Assembly: GCA_964479535.1 (NCBI GenBank)
Contig: CAYZMM010000007.1
Location: forward strand, 91,903-155,902
Direction: 5' to 3'
Source of the DNA: S015-6 sp964479535
GTDB lineage: Bacteria; Desulfobacterota; DSWW01
Length of the DNA: 64,000 bases
This document shows, in pieces, positions 8,576-15,781 of the stretch. Below the pieces are notes generated by a model. That model was not told the DNA's origin. It made no database searches and was given only the letters and a program-made list of their open reading frames with translations. How positions within the stretch are numbered: the stretch's first letter is position 1; each line of letters opens with the position of its first letter. A program made the position numbers and the translations under genes.

Positions 8576-10297
8576 ATGGAAACGTTCACCCAAAGAATGA
8601 GAAAGCAGGTCCTCGAGCTGAGGGAATTCCTGAAGCAGGGCCTGCTGCTTGCCCTTTCTCAGGAGGAGAGGGAGGCTCTGCTCACCTCTTCCCGGAACCT
8701 TCTGGACCGGTTGGACGCAGTCTCGGACCAGGTGCTGATCGCCGGGCTTCTGGGCGGAACAGGCGTCGGCAAATCGACGGTCATGAACGCCCTCGCAGGC
8801 GAGAGCATCGCCTCCACCAGCCACCGCCGGCCGAACACGGACCGGGTCCTGCTCTACCGGCACGAGGAAGTGGAGCTTCCGCCGTCCATCCCCACGTCCG
8901 AAGCCCCATGGCGCGAGGTCATCCATCGGGCGGACGGTGTCCGGCAGATCGTGATCTGCGATCTCCCCGACTTCGACAGCCTCGTGGGGGAACACCGTGA
9001 TCGGGTCTTCGGATTCCTGGAACACCTGGACATCCTGGTCTTCGTCACCTCCCCGGAGAAGTACGCGGACCGTGCTCTCTACGAATTCCTGGAAAAGGTC
9101 CCCAAGGCCCGCCCGAACTTCTACTTCGTGCTGAACAAGGTCGATCTTCTCTTTCAGGGGGAGGCCCTGGAGCCGGCCTACCGGCAACTCGCGAGCCTGA
9201 CAGGCCTGTTTCAGGAGTATCTGCAGAAGGCGAAGGTCTCGGACCCCCTGGTCCTTCCCGTGTCGGCCGAAGAAGCCGTGCGAGGCACTGCTGTCAGCCC
9301 GTGGAACCAGTTTCCCGCCTTCCGCAGGGAGGTCTTCCGGGACAGAGAGGCGAAAGAAGTCTTGACCATCAAGTCGTCCAACCTGGATGAGGAGGTTCAG
9401 GGCCTCCTCTCCCGCCTCCAGGCGGAGCTGTCGCATGTGGACACCCTCGGGGAAATCCTCGATGCCTCTGTGAGGCAACTCCGGGCCGACAGGGAGGAGT
9501 GGGAGAAACAGGGCCGCGAGGCACTGGACATCTGGGTGGAGACCCGGATGAGGCGGTACGTTCTCGGTCGCCTGGAGACGCTCGCTCCCCTGGTCGGCCC
9601 CGGCTACGGGGTCGCCCGGGTGGTCCAGGAATGGAGGTCCTGGAAGGCGGGCAGGGGGGAAGAAGCCCGCCCGCCTGCACCCGAGGAGGCGTCGGCACCG
9701 CCGGAGGCCTTGCGCGAGCAACTGGAGCAAGCCGAGAACCGGGTCCTTCACAGGGCCCTGCAGGCAAGCGTTGCCGCCTCCTATCGGGAACGTGTCAAGA
9801 CGAACCTCGATCTGGGCGGCGCCTGGGAGGCCTTCTCGGCCCGATGGAGACAGCAGATCGAGCTGCGCCTTCTCACACAGCGGGCGCCCCTGCTCGTGGG
9901 GTTTCGGGTCCTCCAACACGCGGTGTACCTGGCGGTCCTGTTGCTCCTGCTCATGGCCCTGACCGACGAGGACGCAGGCCGGAGGTTCCTGGAAGCGCCG
10001 GGATGGGCCACCTCCTTCCAGGTCCTCTTCAGCATGGTGAAGAACCTCTTCAGCCCGACCGGGCTGGGCGCAGTGATCACCTTCGGGCTCATCCAGATCC
10101 TGCTGGGGGTCGCCTTCTACCGGCGGTACCAGGCCCGCCTCGAGAAGAGGGCGCGCAAGGCCCTCCTGAACCTCAAGAGGGAGCTCGGGCGCGTCTGGTC
10201 GGTCGAGCTGCAGCGGGTGGAGAATGCCCTGAAAGGCTGCTTGAGCGAACTGGCCTCCCAGCGTGAAGCACTCAAAAAGCGCCTCGACCGCGAATAG
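8576..10297 (+). CDS. Dynamin-like GTPase B of a tandem pair, with C-terminal membrane segments
   Basis: 573 residues. G1 GGTGVGKST (60-68), G3 DLPD (129-132) and G4 NKVD (187-190) are all intact. A helical middle region with a Pro/Glu-rich linker near 365-385 precedes two hydrophobic segments, LQHAVYLAVLLLLLMAL and TGLGAVITFGLIQILLGVAFY. These should form a membrane hairpin near the C-terminus, followed by a charged helical tail. This matches the paddle or transmembrane anchoring of bacterial dynamin-like proteins. Partner A lacks clear membrane helices, suggesting a heteromeric anchored/soluble pair. The ATG at 8576 is the natural start, just downstream of partner A. Confidence 0.78.
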   Translation: METFTQRMRKQVLELREFLKQGLLLALSQEEREALLTSSRNLLDRLDAVSDQVLIAGLLGGTGVGKSTVMNALAGESIASTSHRRPNTDRVLLYRHEEVELPPSIPTSEAPWREVIHRADGVRQIVICDLPDFDSLVGEHRDRVFGFLEHLDILVFVTSPEKYADRALYEFLEKVPKARPNFYFVLNKVDLLFQGEALEPAYRQLASLTGLFQEYLQKAKVSDPLVLPVSAEEAVRGTAVSPWNQFPAFRREVFRDREAKEVLTIKSSNLDEEVQGLLSRLQAELSHVDTLGEILDASVRQLRADREEWEKQGREALDIWVETRMRRYVLGRLETLAPLVGPGYGVARVVQEWRSWKAGRGEEARPPAPEEASAPPEALREQLEQAENRVLHRALQASVAASYRERVKTNLDLGGAWEAFSARWRQQIELRLLTQRAPLLVGFRVLQHAVYLAVLLLLLMALTDEDAGRRFLEAPGWATSFQVLFSMVKNLFSPTGLGAVITFGLIQILLGVAFYRRYQARLEKRARKALLNLKRELGRVWSVELQRVENALKGCLSELASQREALKKRLDRE

Positions 10298-10317
10298 ACA
10301 TGAGGATCGCTACCGAA

Positions 10318-10342
10318 TCCCCGATCCCTGATCCCTGACCCC
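10318..10342. repeat. Dispersed GATCCCTGA-family repeat, copy 2
   Basis: Core CCCCGATCCCTGATCCCTGA in the 71-bp gap between the converging GTPase B and DUF47 genes. Same family as 3424, 45512 and 52543. Confidence 0.5.
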
Positions 10343-10368
10343 TTGGGTTGGGGGGAGAAGTGGTTGGG

Positions 10369-11037
10369 CTATTTTGCGATCATGGCCCGCATCATGTCCC
10401 CCGCATTCTCCGCGTGGTTGCTGACCTCTCCGATGTACTCGATCAGGCGAATCAGGTGAAAGGTCGTGGCCGGATCGTCCGCCGTGAGCGTGAATGCCTC
10501 GCTTTTGAGATTCCGCTCGATCTGATCGCTCTCGAATTCCTTCTGCCGCAAGTCACGAATGACCGCCTTGACCCGGTCTCTCTCTTTGTTGGAGAAGGTG
10601 CGGAAGTACTGGACCGCACTCTCCACCATGGGCTGGAGCTGATCGATCACCTCCACCGCCTTGTCCACCATGAGAAGCAGGTCGTCCACCAGCGGATCGG
10701 GCACGCGGGTCGCCCTGTAGGAGAGCCAGTGCAGTGCGTCCTGCATCGAGTCCATCACTCTGTCCGCTTCCCGCAGGTACCAGAGGAACTGGAACTTGTC
10801 CACGGGCAACAGAATTCCCTTGGGGAGATGGGCGCGGATGTTCTGCTTGATCCTGTCTGCTTCGCTCTCCAGGGCGGTTACCTTGAGGTGGAGCTCTTCG
10901 AACTCGATGCAATCAGATTCCAGGTAACACTGGATGGCCTTTCGAAAGAGTTCTCCTCCTACCTGGACCTTTTCCGCGTGCTCCAGGAGTTTGGTGAAGG
11001 GCGACTCCCGGAAGAGACTGAACAGGCCAAAGCGCAT
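10369..11037 (-). CDS. DUF47 (PhoU-like) partner of PiT phosphate permease, copy 2
   Basis: 222 residues, all helical, with the pattern of the DUF47/TIGR00153 PhoU-related family (MRFGLFSLFRESPFTKLLEHAEKV..., EADRIKQNIRAHLPKG, DKFQFLWYLREADRVMD). These small cytoplasmic proteins are typically encoded beside PiT-family phosphate permeases and are thought to modulate them. It is the last gene of the four-gene minus-strand operon, 18 bp after PiT copy A. It is distinct from the other DUF47 protein at 13301, so each permease may have its own partner. Confidence 0.85.
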   Translation of the reverse strand: MRFGLFSLFRESPFTKLLEHAEKVQVGGELFRKAIQCYLESDCIEFEELHLKVTALESEADRIKQNIRAHLPKGILLPVDKFQFLWYLREADRVMDSMQDALHWLSYRATRVPDPLVDDLLLMVDKAVEVIDQLQPMVESAVQYFRTFSNKERDRVKAVIRDLRQKEFESDQIERNLKSEAFTLTADDPATTFHLIRLIEYIGEVSNHAENAGDMMRAMIAK

Positions 11038-11055
11038 TTGCGTATCCTCCCTCGG

Positions 11056-12279
11056 TCACGTTAGGACCGCCTCCAGGAGTTTGTAGAAAACCATACAAGT
11101 CAGGGCTGCCACGGGCAAGGTGATGACCCAGTAGAGGCAGATCTTCCAGACGACCCGAAAATCGACGGCATCCACCCCCCTGGCGAGCCCGACGCCGACC
11201 ACTGCGCCGACGGCGGCATGGGTCGTGGAGACGGGCAGGCCGAGCTTGGATGCCATGAGAACGCAGGTTGCAGTGCCGAAATCCACGGAGAACCCCCGCG
11301 TGTTGGTCAGCGTGGTGATCTTCGTACCCACGGTTTCGATGACACGGTGTCCCCAGGTGATGACCCCAAGGGCGATCGCGAAGCCTCCGAAGGCGAGCAG
11401 CAAGAAGGGCACGGGCACCTCGGGGCTGACCGCATGGGTCACGTAGATGATGTAGATCCCTGCCAGCGGGCCCATGGCGTTCGCCACGTCGTTGGCTCCG
11501 TGGGCCAGTGCGACATAGCACGAGGTGAGCATCTGGAGTCTTCGGAAAATCTCCTCCACGCCATCTTCGCCCTTTCGAAGAATCGTCTTCTGGATGATCT
11601 TTCGTCCGATCGCACCGAACACGACGGCGAACCCCAGGGAGACGAGGGTGCCCGCCCCCAGGCCGATGCCCAGCCTGGAGCCGAGCGGGGTCTTGAGCAG
11701 AAAAGACAGCAATATGATGAAGATGGTCAGACCCGCGAAGAACGGGCTCCACCTCAGGGCCTTGACGAACATGTCCGGCCGCGAAAGGATCCGGTTTCGT
11801 ATGAACCGGAACATGAGGAACGCGAGCAGACTCGCAAAGAAGGGAGACATGATCCAGGAGAGAACGATCAACAGGACCTTGCCCCACCGGATGACCGAGA
11901 TGCCGCCCGTGATCAGGCCGAACCCGATCATCGCCCCCACCACGGAATGGGTGGTGGAGACGGGAAGCTGGCGCCAGGTGGCGAAGAAGACCCAGAAGCT
12001 TGCGGCCAGAAGGGCTGCCAGAAGGCCGAGGGACACCGTGTTCGGGTCGCTCAGGACCGACGGATCCACGATGTTCTTCCGGATGGCGGACGTGACGTGG
12101 GATCCGATGAAGGCGGCGCCTACAAAATCCAGGATGCCCGCAATATAGACAGCCTGACGCAGGGTGATCGCCTTGGCGCCCACGGCCGAGGCCATGCCGT
12201 TGGCCACATCGTTCGCGCCGATGTTCCAGGCCATGTAGAGCCCTGCGGCGATTCCCAGGATCAGGATCGTGAGCGTCAT
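11056..12279 (-). CDS. PiT-family inorganic phosphate permease A
   Basis: 407 residues with about ten hydrophobic helices. It has the duplicated PiT signature: GANDVANGMASAVGAK near the N-terminus and GANDVANAMGPLAG in the second half, each followed by an LPVSTTH motif (RQLPVSTTHSVVGA and LGLPVSTTHAAVGA). A hydrophilic loop of about 45 residues (IGRKIIQKTILRKGEDG) separates the halves. PiT proteins carry metal-phosphate in symport with protons or sodium across the inner membrane and are the low-affinity counterpart of Pst. It sits downstream of a second, shorter PiT gene (82-bp gap). Confidence 0.92.
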   Translation of the reverse strand: MTLTILILGIAAGLYMAWNIGANDVANGMASAVGAKAITLRQAVYIAGILDFVGAAFIGSHVTSAIRKNIVDPSVLSDPNTVSLGLLAALLAASFWVFFATWRQLPVSTTHSVVGAMIGFGLITGGISVIRWGKVLLIVLSWIMSPFFASLLAFLMFRFIRNRILSRPDMFVKALRWSPFFAGLTIFIILLSFLLKTPLGSRLGIGLGAGTLVSLGFAVVFGAIGRKIIQKTILRKGEDGVEEIFRRLQMLTSCYVALAHGANDVANAMGPLAGIYIIYVTHAVSPEVPVPFLLLAFGGFAIALGVITWGHRVIETVGTKITTLTNTRGFSVDFGTATCVLMASKLGLPVSTTHAAVGAVVGVGLARGVDAVDFRVVWKICLYWVITLPVAALTCMVFYKLLEAVLT

Positions 12280-12361
12280 TCAGGTGATTCCCAGTTGGGT
12301 AAGCGAAGCAGGGTTTTCGTCCACATACATGAAATTCGCACCACAATCAAGGGAACGGGGC

Positions 12362-13300
12362 TCAAGGAACGTAGCGGAGGTGGCTAGCGAAATGGAGCAG
12401 AAGGAATAGCAGGCCACCCGTAACGGGGGTTACGAACCAGGCCAGCAGGATGGAAAAGAGGGTCTTCATCCGGATGGTCTGCGTTCCCTTGAGAATGCCG
12501 ACCCCGAGCACCGCGCCCACCACGGCCTGAGACGAGGATACCGGCACGCCGACCCATGTGTAGACATGAACCGCGAGGGCTCCGGACAGGACAACGACCA
12601 GGGCGCAGTAGGGATCCAGGGCGACCAGGTTCTTGCCCACCGTTTCCATCACGCCCCGGCTGAAGGTTGCGATCCCGAGGGCGATGCTCAGGCCCCCGAT
12701 CAGGGTGGCCCCGAAGACGTCCAACCGGCCTGCTCCAACGAAGACGGCCGTCACGTTTGCCACATTGTTCGATCCGAGGGCGTAGGCGGAGTAACAGCCG
12801 GCGATCACGAGACCGATCCGGACGATATGATCCATCTGGAACAGATTGTAGGGTGCTCGATTGTAGGCCCAGCCCAATACAACGTAAACGAGTAGGGAGA
12901 ACAGGATTCCTGCCAGGGGTGTGCCCACCCAGCAGACAACGACTTTGACCAGCCCTTCAAGGTGGAGCTGGTTCTGCAGGAGCCCTGCGCCCACGATGGC
13001 CCCCACCACGGCCTGAGACGTGGATACCGGCAGCCTGAGCAGGGTCATCCCGGTGACGGTAGCGGCTGCGGCTATCGAGGTCAGGACCGCCATTTCGAGG
13101 TCCATGGGGGAGAGGCCCTGGAGGGTCTCGATCCCGCGACTTCCCTGCAGGACCGCTCCCAGAATGACGAACAGGGACGCCAGAAAGGCCGCCTTCCAGA
13201 AGCGGATCATATGGGAGGAGACGGCGGAGCCGAAGAGGTTCGCCGCATCGTTGGCCCCCAACGACCATCCCAGGAAGATTCCGCCGAGCAGATAGAGCAT
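12362..13300 (-). CDS. PiT-family permease B (shorter paralogue)
   Basis: 312 residues. The paired signatures are LGANDAANLFGSAVSS near the N-terminus and LGSNNVANVTAVFVG in the middle, each followed by a substrate loop (LPVSTSQAVVGA, VPVSSSQAVVGA). It is about 100 residues shorter than permease A because the central loop is missing, and the second signature has GSNN rather than GAND. The ion or substrate preference may therefore differ. Its ATG (13298-13300) directly follows the TAA of the upstream DUF47 gene (13301-13303), implying translational coupling. Confidence 0.88.
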   Translation of the reverse strand: MLYLLGGIFLGWSLGANDAANLFGSAVSSHMIRFWKAAFLASLFVILGAVLQGSRGIETLQGLSPMDLEMAVLTSIAAAATVTGMTLLRLPVSTSQAVVGAIVGAGLLQNQLHLEGLVKVVVCWVGTPLAGILFSLLVYVVLGWAYNRAPYNLFQMDHIVRIGLVIAGCYSAYALGSNNVANVTAVFVGAGRLDVFGATLIGGLSIALGIATFSRGVMETVGKNLVALDPYCALVVVLSGALAVHVYTWVGVPVSSSQAVVGAVLGVGILKGTQTIRMKTLFSILLAWFVTPVTGGLLFLLLHFASHLRYVP

Positions 13301-13954
13301 TTAGACCCGTCGCTTGGTCACAATCAAATTGACTTGGCGGCAGACCTGGACCGCGGAGTCTGCAATGTCTCCCATCCTCTGAGTCAGATCCCGAAGCAGA
13401 ATCTTCTGCAAGGGGTCCCAGTCGGATTCGAAGATGTGCACGATGATCCTCTTTTCGACCTGATCCCCCTGGCTTTCCAGCTGATCCGTCCGGAACAGAA
13501 GCCTGGCCGCCCTCTCCCCGCGTTCCAGAATGGATCTTACGCTCTCCATGGTGAGCGTACAGGCCTCCAGGGATAGGGCCAGGAGTTCCTTGTAATCCAG
13601 GATCAGGGAATGGGGCATCACGATCTTCTGAGTACAGATGTTCGAGAGAATCCGGTCGAACTGGTCCGGGATCTCATCCGTGGTTTCGAGCAGCTTCAGG
13701 ATGTCGCTACGGAGGTCCGGCACCAGGGCCTTTTCGTGCAGGAGCCGCACGATCTTCTCCAGAATGTCGTCCGTCCTCGATTCCGCCTTGTGGGTCTCCG
13801 CAGCTAGAACCTCGAAGGTCGGGCTGCAACTGCCGGTCTGGAAATAGGTCTCCATGGACTGGAGAAACATGTCGTGGGCGATTTCCAGCGAACGGGTGTA
13901 TTCGCCAACGAGATTTTCGACCGCCTTTTGTTTTTTGAAGAGGAAGCGAAACAT
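13301..13954 (-). CDS. DUF47 (PhoU-like) protein, first gene of the PiT operon
   Basis: 217 residues, helical, DUF47 pattern (MFRFLFKKQKAVENLVGEYTRSLEIAHDMFLQSM, ILEKIVRLLHEKALVPDLRSDILKLLETTDEIPDQFD). A good ribosome site, AAGGGGG, lies a few bases before the ATG. It is directly coupled to permease B. It reads away from a phased TTAACA array at 14054-14092 that is oriented toward the opposite strand, so whether this operon answers to that array is unclear. Confidence 0.85.
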   Translation of the reverse strand: MFRFLFKKQKAVENLVGEYTRSLEIAHDMFLQSMETYFQTGSCSPTFEVLAAETHKAESRTDDILEKIVRLLHEKALVPDLRSDILKLLETTDEIPDQFDRILSNICTQKIVMPHSLILDYKELLALSLEACTLTMESVRSILERGERAARLLFRTDQLESQGDQVEKRIIVHIFESDWDPLQKILLRDLTQRMGDIADSAVQVCRQVNLIVTKRRV

Positions 13955-14053
13955 GGATCCCCCTTGCCCTCGAATCTATGCCTGACGCACCGGGACCCAA
14001 TGAGACGATGGCCTGGCAATAAGTCTTTTAGATCAGCGGCTTGGAGCAAAAAA

Positions 14054-14092
14054 GTCACAAGAACGTTACATTTTTTTAATGGGAACTTAACA
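14054..14092 (+). promoter_or_regulatory. Putative PhoB box: four half-sites at 11-bp spacing
   Basis: GTCACA (14054), GTTACA (14065), TTAATG (14076) and TTAACA (14087) start exactly 11 bp apart. The array points toward the HMA_2 gene at 14151 and lies 100 bp from the divergent DUF47/PiT operon. Direct repeats with 11-bp phasing are the binding mode of PhoB/PhoP-family regulators. Confidence 0.6.
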
Positions 14093-14150
14093 TTTTTGGA
14101 CTATCAATATCCATAGAACCGGACGATAGGTCTGGAAAAGGGGCGGAAGA

Positions 14151-14522
14151 ATGTTTTCCGGGGTCGGCACAAGGCCTCGAGAGCTTACGGCCATCAGGTC
14201 GCTTCCCTCTTCCGTTCAGTTGGTTCGCAACGGGACGGGAGCAAGGGATGCTGCAGATGCAGGGATCGACAAGGTTACGCTGAACGCCCTGACCGGCAGC
14301 GTGGTCGTGAACTACGACACCGACATTACGGGATCCGGAGAGATCCTCAAGATTCTGAAAGAGAACGACTACTACGACGACACAAGGGTCATCACGAACG
14401 AAGAGTATATCCAAAGTTCGGTTTCAAGGGCCGGAAAGACGGTGAGCAAGGCACTTTTCGGTTGGGCCATCGGCAAGGCCATCGAGGACACCGGTTTTGC
14501 TCTCCTGGCAGCTTTGATCTAG
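14151..14522 (+). CDS. Small HMA_2 (heavy-metal-associated-like) domain protein
   Basis: 123 residues. The middle carries the HMA_2 strand pattern, IDKVTLNALTGSVVVNYDTD, without a CxxC metal site. The tail KALFGWAIGKAIEDTGFALLAALI ends in a hydrophobic helix, typical of the short HMA_2 proteins found near cation P-type ATPases. The first 40 residues do not resemble the expected RIRFRxP strand, so the true start or reading frame upstream of about 14260 is uncertain. A frameshift there is possible. A phased TTAACA array ends 58 bp upstream on the same strand. The HMA_2-bearing P-ATPase cluster lies just downstream in the convergent direction. Confidence 0.6.
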   Translation: MFSGVGTRPRELTAIRSLPSSVQLVRNGTGARDAADAGIDKVTLNALTGSVVVNYDTDITGSGEILKILKENDYYDDTRVITNEEYIQSSVSRAGKTVSKALFGWAIGKAIEDTGFALLAALI

Positions 14523-14590
14523 AGCCCGCCTTCCCCGGGCAAAGCATCCGGCGGCACGGACGCCTCGAGCCGGCGAACCCTGCCCGTCCA

Positions 14591-15781
14591 TCACCGAGCC
14601 GTGAGAGCATGCACCCTATCGGTCCTCTCCCAGGGAAGTTCGAGGTCTGTCCGGCCGAAATGCCCGTAAGCCGCGAGCTTCTGATAGAACCCCTCCGGAT
14701 GCATCGAAGGCAGATGCCGCAGGTTGAACCTCTTGAGGATGCCGGCGAGACGGAAGTCGAAGCACTCCCTGACCCTCTCCATGATTTGGTCGTCGGGGAT
14801 CCTGCCGGTCCCGTTCGTTTCAACGTACATGCTCACAGGTCGAGTCAGACCGATGGAGTAGCTCACCGTGATTTCGCAGGCGGCCGCCAGATCGGCCGCC
14901 ACAACGTTCTTTGCCGCGTGACGGGCCGCATAAGCGCCGACTCGATCGATGCGAAGGGGGTCCTTGCCGCTCAACGCCTTTCCGCTGTGCCGTGAATACT
15001 CTCCGTACGTGTCGATCGCGTTCTTCCGTCCCGTCAGGCCGGAGTGGGTGGACGGGCCGCCCATAAAGGTGCCGTCCGGGTTGACGAATACACGTGTGTC
15101 CTTGTCCGGCCTGATCTCGTCGCCCTCAAAGGCGGGGTGGACAACATGCTTCATAAGGTCCTTGTGAAGGGTTTCGAGATCGGGTTCGGTTGCCTTCTCC
15201 TGGCTTGCAGTGATCGTGACGCTGTGGATTCGATGAGGCTTGCGGTCTCGATATTCCACACCCACCTGGACCTTGCCGTCCGGCATGAGGTAGGGCAGGG
15301 TATCCTTGTGCCGCACCGTAGAGAGCCTGCGGGCCAGCTTGTGGGCGAGCCAGATCGGAAGCGGCATGAGCGTGGGCGTTTGGTCACAAGCGAACCCGAA
15401 CACGGTGACCTGGTTCTTCACCGCGATTCGATCGATTTCCTCTTCGGAGATCTCATGCTCCCTGAACAGGCGGTACGGGTCGGGAGATGCCTGCTGTATG
15501 GAGGTCAGGATGCTGCACGTCTTGGCATTGAAGTCTTTCTGGTGATAGCCGATCTGGTCGATGACCCTCCGGGCCACATTGGAGAAGTCAACGGTGGCAT
15601 CGGAAGAGAAGCGCGCCGCGATGAACACGACCGCGCTGGAAACGGCGCATTCCGCACGCACCTTCGCATACGGGTCCTGCATGAGGAAGTGGTCGATAAC
15701 CGCATCGCTGATCTGGTCGCAGAGCTTGTCCGGGTGACCTTCGGTCACGGACTCAGAGGTCATCATCGTGTGTCTTCTCAT
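14591..15781 (-). CDS. Divergent S-adenosylmethionine synthetase (MetK paralogue)
   Basis: 396 residues (ATG 15766 is an alternative start). The MetK fold is clear: SESVTEGHPDK at the N-terminus, LMPLPIWLAHKL, PDGKVQVGVEYRD, SGLTGRKNAIDTYGEYSRH, SGKDPLRIDRVGAYAARHAAKNVVAA and a C-terminal QKLAAYGHFGR. However, the glycine-rich loop normally reading GAGDQG is AVKNQV here. The GGPxGDxGLTGRK aspartate region reads GGPSTHSGLTGRK, and GGGAFSGKDP is HSGKALSGKDP. Several methionine/ATP-contacting loops are thus changed, so normal SAM synthesis is not assured. Its start overlaps the 3' end of the P-type ATPase gene by 29 bp, a strong sign of co-expression with a transporter. Confidence 0.8.
   Translation of the reverse strand: MRRHTMMTSESVTEGHPDKLCDQISDAVIDHFLMQDPYAKVRAECAVSSAVVFIAARFSSDATVDFSNVARRVIDQIGYHQKDFNAKTCSILTSIQQASPDPYRLFREHEISEEEIDRIAVKNQVTVFGFACDQTPTLMPLPIWLAHKLARRLSTVRHKDTLPYLMPDGKVQVGVEYRDRKPHRIHSVTITASQEKATEPDLETLHKDLMKHVVHPAFEGDEIRPDKDTRVFVNPDGTFMGGPSTHSGLTGRKNAIDTYGEYSRHSGKALSGKDPLRIDRVGAYAARHAAKNVVAADLAAACEITVSYSIGLTRPVSMYVETNGTGRIPDDQIMERVRECFDFRLAGILKRFNLRHLPSMHPEGFYQKLAAYGHFGRTDLELPWERTDRVHALTAR

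Noticed and set aside
14525..14541. GCCCG...CGGGC hairpin as terminator after the HMA_2 gene
   Set aside because: The stem is short and no T run follows on either strand.
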